Position numbers and translations under genes: made by a program. Shown here in pieces: positions 48,891-60,018 of a stretch of DNA of 64,000 bases (its first letter is position 1; the number at the start of each line of letters is the position of its first letter). This DNA is from Kingdonia uniflora. Taxonomy: Eukaryota > Streptophyta > Magnoliopsida > Ranunculales > Circaeasteraceae. The stretch spans positions 372,001-436,000 of the forward strand of contig JACGCM010002885.1 in assembly GCA_014058105.1 (NCBI GenBank), given 5' to 3'. A model generated the notes under the pieces. It searched no databases. It had not been told where the DNA came from and saw only the letters and a program-made list of their open reading frames with translations.

Positions 48891-49535
48891 TTTAATAACA
48901 TGTTAGGATCTTCAAATCCGAAATAGCAAAAGAATAGTGTAACGAAGCATTTTCTTTGTACTATGTAACTACTAGAAAAAGATTTCTTTCTATACTAATG
49001 GAGAACAAAAATGGGTTAAACGCCTAGTCCTAAGATCTAATTTGGGCTTGAAGCTACTTTCAATATCATCTTTTTTGAAGAACGCTACATGCGACAGAAA
49101 AAGAAACCGTTATGCAAATGCTCCCGAATTTAAGTTTGGGCATCATAAAGCAAAACAAACTTCGAATCAAACTCATAATTTCATCCCGTTAAACTCCTTA
49201 CATGACAACATTTGTGATGACATCAAAAGGGTCTGGTCCAGCTCCTACAAAGACCAAATGATTTCCTTCAAATTGTTCAACGTCTGGATCGTTTGCAAGT
49301 TAATAATTCAGAAATTTAACAATAAGACCAACCAATAAACCAATTTCAAACAAGGGAATATGTAAGAAAGATGCCAAACAATAGTAACTTTTCATGCAGT
49401 ACCACTTTCCAAACAGATCTCCAACTCATTATTTATGTTCCCTTGAAGAACAGCTCGAAAGGCTCCCTCGAGAATAGGTAAAAAGATAGTATAAATTACA
49501 GATTGGTAATCCACAATACGATGAAGAAGCTCTAG

Positions 49536-49970
49536 TTAGCTGAAAAGTACAAAGAACACCAAAATTGGGAAAAATAAAGCTTCAATTGCTTAAAAAAATG
49601 AAGTAGATTACAATGAATCGCTCCAAAACCTAGACTTCTCTCAGAACTCTTTCAGATCTAACATAAAAAAAAGATAACCTAAGTCCCCTTTATATAGAGG
49701 GAACTCAAAATTATAAAATAAAACGCATCTCGAGGCAAAATAATGCCTGAGAATCAAAACACCACCAGAGTCGTTCGAACGAACTAGGGAGTCGTTCGAA
49801 CGACTTTACGCCTAATTGGTCCAAACCCTAGCAAAGTAGACCAATCATTCGAACGGAACCTCAACTCGTTCGAACGAAATATGGCTCTGGGCCAAAATTC
49901 CAGAGGACATGACAACTCGTTCGAACGACACTCAACTTCATTCGAACGACTTTGACAAATCTTCAAATAA
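49536..49970 (-). mobile_element. Solo-LTR-like insertion with TTCGAACGA palindromes
   Basis: The 435 bp insert splits exon 2 of the raffinose synthase pseudogene and is flanked by ctctag (49530-49535 and 49971-49976). If it and one duplication are removed, the family sequence continues in frame. On the minus strand, six palindromes of type TCGTTCGAACGA precede a TATA-like ctctatataaagggg (near 49690), then a leader and an aataaag-like signal near 49575, as in a copia LTR. The very ends (minus TTATTTGAA ... TTCAGCTAA) are not standard TG...CA, so another element type is possible. Confidence 0.65.
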
Positions 49971-50438
49971 CTCTAGATCCTCCTGGATCAATTGGCCTCC
50001 ACTATCATGCCCTTTAACTATCAAAAACTGTGTCTCAAAAGGAATATCCTTTCCCTAAGACCCCATTCTTTGTGTCATCTACTACATCTTGAAGCGGAAA
50101 AGACACATAAAACGTAGTTTCCTGTCGTTAAGAGCATTATTTCACACTATAAAAATAAAATCTTCAACATTATAGATCAACAAAAAAAAATCAAAAATCA
50201 CCAAAACAACTTCACTCATTCGTCAATAAAGGGATCAAATTTCTTACTCTAGCTTTCCCACTGGAAAGACAAGATGACTTCCACAATGAACTAATTTAAC
50301 ACCGATAAAAGCTCCATTTACGGATCCGTCACCACTATTAGGACTTATAAGAATGTTGTCACGAACATCAGACAATATACAATTCCCCGAAACCATCAAG
50401 TTTCCATTAGAAATAGAAATCGCAGCACCAACAGTCAT

Positions 50439-51480
50439 CCTGACCTGGGTTACTAATAAACAAATCCCAAATAAAGAATAATATATGACTATAAAAACTT
50501 CTTAACCGATTACAAGAAACCTAGAGAAAATAAAACTTGAACTCTTCTTACATTACCAATGTAGCATATAATAAGTTAAAGCATCAGATGTATCATCAGC
50601 CTTGAAAGAAACTCTTAAAACAAATTAAACCTATAAGGACAATATTACTAATTATTAAATGTAAAGATTTGGCAGGAAGCAAAATGATTTGTTACAAAAA
50701 AGTAATAGTTTAATTTTCTTTAGATCTTGTCATTACATGCAGTATAATTTCATCTGAACCATATCGGCCTCTAAGAAAAATAGTTTAAGTGTCACATTGA
50801 GCTGACGATGAGCTGAGTTGTGTGATAATAATTGAATGTTGAGAAAGAGATATCAAAACTTCAAGAGTACATATTGATACAAATGTACAAACGGATATCA
50901 CTATCTGATCATGAGTAAATATCAAGACTTCAAGAGTACATACTGATACAATTGTACAAAACCTTAAGGCAACAACACCCGGTGACTCCGAAGGGTACAA
51001 AAAGCCCTGAAGTAACCAAGCCACGAACGGTGGCCTACTACACAGCTTGAAGCCTAATACCATAATTAATTCTCACATTGTGAGGTTTTTAACTCCTACC
51101 ATCTTCCTACACACCACCATGGTACTGAACCAAGTACTCTTTACAATGGGTGCAGTTATATTGAGGAATCCGACTCTTCAGGGTACCCAATAGTACCTTC
51201 GTTCAGACCATCCCAAGATTAGGCTTTGTATTTGGGATAATAAATTGTAACTCTGGTGTCTCAGCCTCTGGTCAATATTATTTTATATTTTATTTAGCTC
51301 TTTCAAATCTCCTATAATATTAAGGGGCATAATGCTATTTGTAGATCATGGAATCTAGGATATTTTGCTCTGCTAGGTCAATTATAAACTGCTTAAACTG
51401 TTAATGTTCATTAAAAGTTCCTTAGTCTTCTTTGGTTTTCCATTTTAGGTGTAGAGCAAGCATAAAGAAAACCTCATACT
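50439..51480. other. Region between two pseudogenes
   Basis: AT-rich. A block of about 40 bp with acttcaagagtacatattgat and tgtacaaa recurs at about 50846 and 50921. No gene is recognised. Confidence 0.4.
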
Positions 51481-51489
51481 TATGGATAG

Positions 51490-52640
51490 ATATCATTTCT
51501 TGGCTTCAAGTGGTTGGCAATTTGGCTTAAATTATAAGTCCCTCTCAGAATTAAGTAGAGATGAAGTAGAGAGTGAGGGCGCAGTTTCAACTATTCTTAA
51601 AGTTCTTAAGCGTGTTCACCAGTCGTTCTGCAACTCAGTTAGTTGTTCTGCCACTGAATTGTTCTTGTGTTTCCACTCACTGCTTAACAAACTTCCTTTG
51701 TCGATTCAATGTTTTTATTTTTGGTAGGATAATGAGGACAATTTGATGGGCAGAGATGTAAGACAGATAAGTCTTCAAACACCATGTCTCATTTCTTGTG
51801 TATAAAAGTACCTTCAATGGCTCTTCTTCAAGTGAACTTGCACAAGGAATTATAACATTTGGTAAGAAGTAGACATCATGAAGCTGATAATGCCAAAGTC
51901 TATTTACCAGCAAAAAATGTTCTCCTAAATATGTTAAAGTCAAAAGTATTGGGCACCCTGCATACGCATCTGTATCGTTGTGAGGTTAACATAAATACCA
52001 AGATGTTCTGTATCTGAAGTTTTCATTCAAATTATTATCTTAGGTGAGCAGCTGAAAATGTGCCAAAATGGTTGGTTTTGGGTCATGTTATCTATCTTTT
52101 AAAATGGGCATTTAAACCATGGAAGTCTTAGCTATCTAAAGACAATTTGCCTAATGCTTCTATTTATTTGAAAAGTACTTCTCATTTTAGCTGACAATTC
52201 TAAGTGGTGGTGCTATAGAAATAAAATGTATGCAATTGACCTACTATGTTTCCTAAGGTGCAATGATCATGAAATCCTTAATTTTCTTTTTTTCATTTAA
52301 CTCGCTTGTTATCATCATTTTAGGTTCTGAAAAGTGTTTAGGAGAGAGGTAGTGAAAGACTGCAAATTGTTCTTCAGCCATATTTAGAGAAGCCCCCAAG
52401 AATTAGAAGTTGTGGTTAATGGCAGAGCAGTTGGGTGCTACATGTACTACATAATGCAATCAATCCGTGACGCATGTGGTGTCGTTCAAAGCAGGTCTGA
52501 CAAGGCTCATTGGGCTCGGAAAAGGGAAAGTTTTTTGTTCATCCTAGATGGATTGAAGCAGCAAATTCTTTTTGGAAAAGGCAACCATAAGAAGCATTTG
52601 AGCTTGAGCCCCCAAAGAAACCTTGACATTTTTCCATATA
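51490..52640 (+). pseudogene. CPL3-type RNA polymerase II CTD phosphatase, 3' fragment
   Basis: CPL3-like proteins dephosphorylate the RNA polymerase II CTD and end in a BRCT domain. The first piece (51500-51640) reads QFGLNYKSLSELSRDEVESE then STILKVLKRVHQSF. An exon at 51728-51766 gives DNEDNLMGRDVRQ; its donor reads AT where GT is expected. An exon from 52324 gives, across frameshifts and stops, CKLFFSH, MAEQLGATCTT, SVTHVVSFKAG and FFVHPRWIEAANSFWKRQP, which fits the BRCT end. Intron borders are kept, so this is not a processed copy. The catalytic FCP1 part is absent. Confidence 0.78.
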
Positions 52641-52899
52641 CGTAATAATGTATTTTAAGATTACACGAAAAAGGCTTAAACTGACGTATATTATGGGTGT
52701 TCAAACTTCTTTTTAGCTGAATTATTCTAACATTATGGTTGTTGTTGTAAGGCTTGCACAGTAAGTGAATGCAATTTTGTAGCTTCTCCATCTGGGATTG
52801 TTAGTGAAATTCTTTTTATTTTGCTAAAATCTAATTACTGTTGTGTATCTAAAATAATTGCAGAAGGCCAAATCTGTATAAGCGCCAGTTTGGGGGAAA

Positions 52900-53154
52900 G
52901 TGCCAACTGCCTTTGAAATTACACAAGAATTAAGTTCAGCTGATTCAAGCGATTCATCCGACTCTAACTCGGAGCTAATGGAACAATTCCTCGCATTTCA
53001 AGCTCAACAAACCACTTTGATGTGTTTATACGCAAAATGGGAAGAAGATACTTCGAAGGCCGAAGGCTCGGTGGAGGGGCGGGAATGGGTATATCATGGA
53101 CATCGGTTTCACAACAAATTGTTGTGGAGAGATTACTTTATCGGCAACGTATAA
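52900..53154 (+). other. 84-codon ORF, possible transposase N-terminal fragment
   Basis: The ORF is Ser/Asp-rich at first, then reads ELMEQFLAFQAQQTTLM and ends REWVYHGHRFHNKLLWRDYFIG. The last part resembles the N-terminal YxxRDRxxGHxxLxxDYF region of PIF/Harbinger transposases, but only loosely. I cannot assign it firmly. Confidence 0.25.
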
Positions 53155-53702
53155 AGTAAATGTTAAATAAATAGAATAAGTTAATTATATTATGATAAAT
53201 TTCTGTTGGTGTAATTTTTTAACATCATATATACATCACGACCATTCACGGGATCTGTCGACATATAAGATATCAAAAACATGTCATGGTATGTCAGATA
53301 TATATCTCGATATTGAGAATAATTATATATAAGAAGCTTCTTACAAAAGCTGAAGTTAACTGGAATCATTATAACAATATTACAGATCTTCATATTTGTA
53401 CGTAACAAACTTATCTTGGCAGGGAAAGGCTATGTGGCAATTCAACTCCTTTGCTATTTGGTCTATTTAGCTCGAAGGAAATACTATAAAGTTTTAAAGG
53501 ATAATAGAGACCGTGAGAGGATGTCATAATCACAATAAAGTCTCATTTTCTGGTAAAGGGGCTACGGATATGATGGCCATGTTTTTTGAGTCTCTCATGG
53601 CTAGACAGGAAGAGGTGGTGATGAGAGGTCCTTAATGTACGGCTACAGGTGGTGTTGATGGGGGGTTTTTTTTTTTTTGCTTGCACATGCCTCTCTTGTG
53701 CT
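53155..53702. other. AT-rich, nothing firm recognised
   Basis: Between the ORF at 52900 and the 58 bp tandem repeat I see no domain or clear repeat end. A short frame near 53570 (DMMAMFFESLMARQEEVV) has no known match. Confidence 0.35.
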
Positions 53703-53820
53703 TGCTATAGCTACTTATTTCTTTCTAAATCAATCAAATACTAATACAAAATAAAGTAAACTGCTATAGCTACTCATTTCCTTCTAAATCAATCAAATAC
53801 TAATACAAAATTAAGTAAAC
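53703..53820. repeat. Two tandem copies of a 58-59 bp unit
   Basis: The unit gctatagctact..attt then ctaaatcaatcaaatacta repeats at about 53704 and 53763 with few differences. Confidence 0.8.
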
Positions 53821-53846
53821 TAATTAAATGAATTTAGTTCACAGAC

Positions 53847-53957
53847 CTCAGGAAAGGTTTTAATAGCATTGGTTAAGGCTGGTGCATCCAAGGGTACAAT
53901 GTTGTACGGTACAATTTCCCCCGTCAAAGTTTCATCTGACTTTTTAATCCTTCTTAA
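53847..53957 (-). pseudogene. Single callose synthase (GSL) exon
   Basis: The minus strand has a good acceptor (ctttttcag), 37 open codons and a GT donor. The translation has LRRIKKSDETLTGEIVPYNI then VPLDAPALTNAIKTFPE, the conserved PYNIxPLxAPxxTNAI motif of 1,3-beta-glucan synthases, near the region before the membrane domain. Neighbouring exons that should flank it within a few hundred bp are not seen, so it is a fragment. If a real gene continued, its 5' exons would have to lie beyond the transposon at 54534-57911. Confidence 0.72.
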
Positions 53958-53959
53958 CT

Positions 53960-54530
53960 GAAAAAGAACAACAGAAATACAGGCAGTTAAAAACAAAGTT
54001 TAGTTCAAAAGAAATGCAGTACCAACTAAAATAATTTGTTGATATGTACGATTTCTATGATATCTATAAAAAACAGAAATTCACAAAATTCTAATGAAAT
54101 AGAAAACAATCTAATTAACTAATTCAAATAAAATAATGTGCGAGTCTCATTCCATACTAATACTTCTTTGTAAAGTAGAAGAATAGGTGGATCGACTTTA
54201 AATTGTAATGTCTGCTGCCTCACCATTAGTGGATGAAAGTTATTTGATTGATTATTTCATTAAAAAAAACAAAAAATCAACAAAAGAGCAAAACGAATAA
54301 ATGATTAATCGAGAATCATAAAATGGTAGTTGTAACTCCAATTATCACACAAATCAATCAAAACCCACATCAGAAACACCAAAACAAACAATGGGAAACA
54401 CTGAATAAATATATAAAAAGGGCATGCAGAGTTCAATGAAACAACTCAACAACATTTATATAGGCCTGATTAACTCAAGAAAAATTATAACTACTAATAG
54501 ATCAACGTAGGATGTAAATAATGGGTTAGG
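53960..54530. other. AT-rich, nothing recognised
   Basis: No coding or repeat structure could be supported here. Confidence 0.4.
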
Positions 54531-55869
54531 ATTAAGGTGGCATTTGTTTTTTGGGCTGACTTCACTCAGTCGTCTGAGTCTGAGTGGAGTCAGTGATTTA
54601 GACTGACTGTAATCACTAAGAGGTGTTTGTTTTTCTCTCACTCAGACTCAGCCATATCTTCTTAAAACCTAGTAGGATATCTGAGTCTGAGTAGAATTTT
54701 TCTGCCCAAATTGCCCTCAACAAAACTCAAAATTACAAAAAAAAAAAATCATTACTCCACAGCTATCCCCAAACGAAACCCCAATTTCTCCCACAGCCTT
54801 CCTTGATCACCTCCTCCTTCGATGACCTGATCACCTCTTCCTTCGATCACCTCCTCAAGCTTTTAAAATCAATTTCTCTCACAACCCTCCCCGAGCAGAT
54901 GACAGATCACAGAGAAACATTGAAGGAACACGATTTGATAATGCATTGTGGTTGATTTATGATCTCTTTACGAATAATAGGTAATCGAAATCCCTCTCTC
55001 TGATCTCTTTGCAGATCTTATTACCATCTATTACCAATTCCAATTGCGATTTCTCCTCTTTTTTTTTGCTCTACTAGGGTTCCAATTTGAGTTTTTGTTT
55101 CTGTAATTAGACTGGTTTTAGGAGTTTGCTATTATGATTTCCATGGATTTTCTGTTATGATTTCCATGATTCCATGGATTTGCTGTATGATTTACATGAT
55201 TTACAATTTTTATGATTTGCTGTTATGTCCATCTTTTGTTGTAAGCCTAGGATTTAGTGAAAACTGGAACTATTTTTTAGTCCAACCCACTTGGAACTGT
55301 ATTGTAAGCCTAAGGATTTCATGGCAAAACATGGAACTTATTGTAAGCCTATGATACCGCTTGGAACTGTTTTTGTTGTAAGCATATTTTGTTATAAACC
55401 TAGGATTGTTGTTGTAAGCATCTTTTGGCAATGCATGGAACTGTATTGTGTGCCTGTTTACATAATCTTTTGTGCCTGTATAGAATTTTTGTATAGAATC
55501 TACGACTTGGATGCTTAAGAAGAGGCCTTGTATAGAATCTTTTGTGTTCATCTGTTTAATCCTTATATAGAAGAGGCCTTGTATAAAATCCATGCTTATG
55601 TCCATCTGTTTTGTATATGTCCAGCTGTTTTCTGTATGTCCATCTGTTTTGTGTATAGTTCTAGAATGTAACATTTCCAGGTGCATCTGCCTAGGTATGT
55701 CCATCTGTTTTGTGTATAGTCCTAGAATGTAACAGAACTGTAATGCATATGTTTGTGTATGTCCATATGGGGCTGATTGAAATTACAGTTTCTGTTAATA
55801 TTATTTCATCTGAAGTTGCTGTTGTTGCTCTAAAACAAACTATCAGCTATCAGTTTTTTAACCGATCTT

Positions 55870-56105
55870 CCAAGGGACTAAAAGGAACAAATTCTGAATT
55901 TTTGGGGCTGATTCTTTTTACAGTTCTTTTTTATCCATTTCCATCCATCCATCCATTTTCTGGGACTGAAAGGAACAAGAGCTATCCATCCATTTCTATC
56001 CATTTTTGTGGGACTGAAAGGATCTGATTTAACAACTCTTATCCATCCAATTCCATCCATTTATCATACATCCATCCAATTTTTGGGACTGAAAAGAACA
56101 AGAGT
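55870..56105. repeat. Imperfect tandem repeat with CCATCCATCC blocks
   Basis: Three or four loose copies of a unit with gggactgaaaggaacaagag, then tatccatcc..attt. It lies inside the hAT-like element. Confidence 0.6.
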
Positions 56106-56399
56106 TGCTATTGAGAGTATTGAATCTAAAGATGCTAACTCACTTAATACCTAACTGTTATTGCTATCTGCCCATATGTTATCTGTGGAGTGGGTTTTTG
56201 ATCCTTTGTGTTTGTTGTTGTTCAGTGACTCTTTGGATTTGCTGTGAGTGTTGTTGTTTGTTGTTATTGATGTATCATTGTTTTGATTGCAGGGTTGTTT
56301 GTTTGAAGGCCTTTAGATAAATTGCAGGGGTGATCTGTATTGGCTCACTAATCAATTTCTTTCATACCCCAAGATATTCTTTGATTTTATGCTCCTTGA

Positions 56400-56830
56400 A
56401 CTGCCTGTTATTGTTGTTGTTGATAGATATTATTGTTGATAGATGGGTTGATGTTATTGTTGAAACTAGATAAAAGAATGTTGTTGTTGATAGATAACTG
56501 ATGATTAATTTTGTTGTTGTTGAAACTAATTCTATCATCATCTATGATAGAAGAATGTGATTGATAACCTTTATTAGTAAACTGTCATCATCATCTATGA
56601 TAAAAAAAAATAATATTTGTGTATTTTCTCTATTTGGATAGCTGTTATTACTGCTGTTAATGGATAGCTGTTATGGATAGATGTAACTGTTAATGCCCAA
56701 CTATTAATACATATACCTGAATGTTAATGGATATATGCTTATTACCTATACCTGTTATGGATAGATGCTTATTGAAGCTGTTAATGGATAGATGCTTATT
56801 ACCTATATCTGTTATGCTTTGTATCTATCT
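56400..56830. repeat. TTG and GATAGATG low-complexity region
   Basis: Repeated ttgttgttgttgatagat and gttaatggatagatgctta phrases in several loose copies, also inside the hAT-like element. Confidence 0.6.
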
Positions 56831-58004
56831 GCAGAACTGTTTGTATATAAAAATGTTTATTATATATATATTAAGCCAATTATATTACTGAAAAATAATG
56901 TGATTTTCTTACTACAGATGCCTTTCGTTAGGGTATAACATTCTTTGCACTTTGATTACGTTAAGGATTTGTGGTTCATAGAGCAAACTCAATATGAGAT
57001 TTGACACTTATGGCACTGATGAGAGTGGCAATCTTAAACTGTGTTCATTCAAGATATAAAGGAGAAAAGTATTCAAAAATTCGAACGGAATGTCTCGCTT
57101 AAATGTTTAAGAAACAGATGGTTGTATCTGAAGAAAAAAAAAAAAGAATTGGGTGGCCCTAAAACAACTAATCGGGGAGTGTTATAATGAAGTAACTAGT
57201 ACATTCAGCCTTACTGAATCGGAGTAGGTTGAAATCTTATAAGTTTTACCAGAAGTAAGGATGTTTAAGCATGATGTGTTGCGACATAGGGAGAATATGA
57301 CTCTGTTGTTTTCTAGTTTGATATAATAAATTTCATGTTTTTTAGTTTTTCAGTTTGAACTCTCTCTATTGCTAGTTTGATGTAATAAATTTGACGTATA
57401 AAACAATTTTATTTATGAAATGGTGTTAGATCAAATTAATGGTTGTTTAATTTTGTTTGCTTGTTTACCTGTCTATGAACCTAGTCAGCTAGTGTCCATT
57501 TTTCATCTATTTTCCATCCATTCTGATATTTGTCGTATTTGTATTAACTTCAAACCAATGTTAAAATTATTTGATTTTAGGTATTTATTATGTATTTGTG
57601 TTTGTTATATATACAGGTTCTTTTCTATGTATTTATGTTTGTTATATATACAAGTTATTTTCTATGTATTTGTGTTTGTTATGTATATATGGTGGAATGG
57701 GTGGTGGTATTGGTGATGAATAGGTGGGGATGGTTCCTTAGGGTCTTTTGGTCTTTTGTCTATTTTAACAAACACTAAGACTCAGACTCAGACCAAAAAA
57801 ACAAACACTCCAAGGCATCCACTCAGCTAGTAAACGCTTCTAAGTGGACTCAGATTCGGACACTCACTTAGACTCAGACTTTGACTCAGAAGTAAAAAAA
57901 CAAACGACCCTCAAGATATAAAGTACCTGATAACTATGTGTTCCATTCCTTGTTCGAGAATGAGTGTGATTACCACTATATAACAACAACTCACAAAAGA
58001 ATTT

Positions 58005-58180
58005 TGATTTGGGGATAGTGATTTGTAGTAAGGGTTTTCAATTTGGAGCAAAATCGAAGAAGTTAGAGTTTCAATTTGTGATTTCAGAGGAATATTGATT
58101 TGGGGATAGTGATTTGTAATAAGGGTTTTCAATTTGGAGCAAAATCAAAGAAGTTAGGGTTTCAATTTGTAATTTCAGGA
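58005..58180. repeat. Two tandem copies of an 88 bp unit
   Basis: The phrase tttggggatagtgatttgta then agggttttcaatttggagca is present at about 58007 and 58095 with only a few changes between copies. Confidence 0.85.
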
Positions 58181-58572
58181 GTAATTTAGGGTTCGGGAGG
58201 ATTGAGAAGAAGTACGGCCAGAGAGAGAAGAGTCCTCAAACCTTTATTTTGTCGAAAATACTTGAATACCGTTCTAAGGGGTTTTTTTTTTTTTTTTTGT
58301 AGAGGTAATAACAAGAATACAATACTACCTCTAACAATTTAAATATGACAATTTTGTAAAGCTATTTTAGACAAGAAGTTTGTATTTGACAAGGGGTAAG
58401 TTAGACATTTCAATAATTTTGGCCGAATATATCCAATGGCCAACATTAAATCCTCATTTCGTGGTTATAAATATCGCCCTTGATACTCCTAAACTTGTGT
58501 GGCGGAATCTGATCGACGACCGAGATGTGTTCTCATTCCAATTCTTTTCCTTTTGTAGTATAGATATTGCTG

Positions 58573-59435
58573 GAGTGAATTAGACTTTGGACCCCATATA
58601 AGTGGCCAGCTTTGGGCTTGCCCCCTACATTTGGCAAAAGTTAGACTTTGGACCCCAAATCCAAATTCCGGCCAAAGTCAACTCATTGACTCAGGAAGAC
58701 AAAGTCAAGATCTGGAAAAAGACTTCAAATACCCTTAAACATCTAACACTCAAACAAATGAAACGTGGGTTAATCTGAACGGCTAAAATTTGTTAAAAAT
58801 TTAACTTTTATATACACCTAGATTCTTCTTCTTCTCTATTAATCACCACTTGAAGAACTCTAATTTGCAGAACTTTCTAAATTTCACAATTACAAACCCT
58901 AAACATCTCTAAACCTCAATTGAAGTGTCTTTTTTTGGGGTTTAGAGATAAGAGAAATGGATTAAAAGACACTTCAATTGAGGTTTAGAAATGGGTTTAG
59001 AGGTATCCCACATTTGTTTGATTTTCCACCTTTTTTTGGGGGGGTTTAACAGGGTTTAATTAGTGAGATATATAACTGTAAAACCAAAAAAATAATCTAA
59101 ACTATTACCACGTGGCACATTCACAGCCAAACACGTGGGAGGGAAATCGTAAATAACAAAATTATTATAATGAAATTAAATGGGGACAGTTAGATTATTC
59201 CTCGAGATATGAATTTTTGTTAAGATTAGATTCACTTAAAGAGGAGTGTGTAATTCACGTGAGGGGCATTTATGACATTTAAAAAATATAACTTTGTCTT
59301 CCCGAGTTAATGAGTTGACTCTGTTTGACTTTGGCCGGAATTTGTATTTGGGGTCCAAAGTCTAACTTTTGCCAAATGTGGGGGGGGCAAGTCCAAAGCT
59401 GGTCACTTATATAAGGTCCGAAGTCTAATTCACTC
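58573..59435. mobile_element. MULE-type MITE with long inverted ends, 863 bp
   Basis: The TIRs are about 140 bp: gagtgaattagacttt at the left and its near match, reversed, at the right. The 9 bp duplication ATATTGCTG (58564-58572 and 59436-59444) is perfect and points to a Mutator-like transposase. The inside holds a perfect 25 bp inverted repeat (58909-58933 and 58964-58988) with a 30 bp loop. No ORF of note. Confidence 0.9.
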
Positions 59436-59444
59436 ATATTGCTG

Positions 59445-60018
59445 AAATTGCAGAAAACTGAAAACTGAAAAAATTATTGTAGACACTGACAACTTCAGTC
59501 ACAGAAAGCCAGAAATTTCACAAAATATACAGACAATTACAATGCCCCTATTCTCTATCTCCGATGTTTCTTTAATGGGAATGTTATGATAGTTATGGCA
59601 TGCATACAGATACAACTCTGTTACATTGGTAACCTCAGAATTGAGTTAAGATAATTTGTATTGGTACGAGTCCCTTTCCTCAGTGGAGACCACACATGAG
59701 AAGTAACCTCTACCATCAATTGGGACAGCACTCCCTCTAAACTGATGATCAGCCACCATTACAAGGATAATAACAGGGCAGGGAAATCTTAGGTTGTGAT
59801 AATGTAAAAACAAAGTATGATAATTGATCTACAATCCGCAAAGATATTATTACCATTACCCGCATAATTTAGAACAAAAAGAAGTGTTAATTATGCTGAT
59901 GAGAAGAGAATAGTATTCAAAGGAAATACATTTAAATCACGTAGCTATTACAAACCAGAAACTGGAGTTTGTTAGTTCTGAATAATTAAGAAAACAACTT
60001 ACAACAGACTGAATTATA
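59445..60018. other. 3' flank of the SINE-type gene
   Basis: It probably includes the 3'UTR of the minus-strand gene that ends at 60019. No clear poly(A) motif or other gene is seen. Confidence 0.4.

Larger units (their letters stand above)
47685..50438 (-). pseudogene. Raffinose synthase / alkaline alpha-galactosidase family pseudogene
   Basis: The family transfers or releases galactose in raffinose-type sugars. Exon pieces, 5' to 3': 50438-50248 (MTVGAAISIS...FPVGKLE), 50121-49403 (MTQRMGS, IPFETQFLIV; then [20 protein letters not shown] beyond an insertion), 49293-49202 (HLVFVGAGPDPFDVITN), 48592-48553 (NHLQTFYYREKK), 48461-48377 ([20 protein letters not shown]), 48291-48178 (PPKFIIIDDGWQSV), 48084-47984 (GLSHIVTEIKDKHS), 47844-about 47690 (VWHAKTGYWGGVRPG). 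Lesions: three expected Trp codons are stops in exon 2, a 435 bp insertion splits that exon, an acceptor AG is lost before exon 3, and frames break at exons 5, 6 and 8. The C-terminal half, including most of the catalytic barrel, is missing. Which subfamily it came from cannot be decided. Confidence 0.88.
54534..57911. mobile_element. Non-autonomous TIR element, about 3.4 kb, hAT-like
   Basis: The left end, aggtggcatttgtttttt, matches the reversed right end, agggtcgtttgttttttt. Next to both ends are many CTGAGTC/GACTCAG motifs, and a second inverted pair (gtttgtttttct..ctcagactcag at 54624 and its reverse near 57790). The inside is low-complexity (ATGATTTCC, CCATCCATC, TTG and GATAGATG repeats). 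A possible MYB-like fragment (NVSLKCLRNRWLYLKKKKKE) lies near 57085. No transposase was found. The target duplication is unclear. Confidence 0.5.

Noticed and set aside
49771..49949. CRISPR-like array
   Set aside because: The repeats are only 12 bp, are palindromic, unevenly spaced, and sit in a plant LTR-like insertion; no spacer-repeat regularity.
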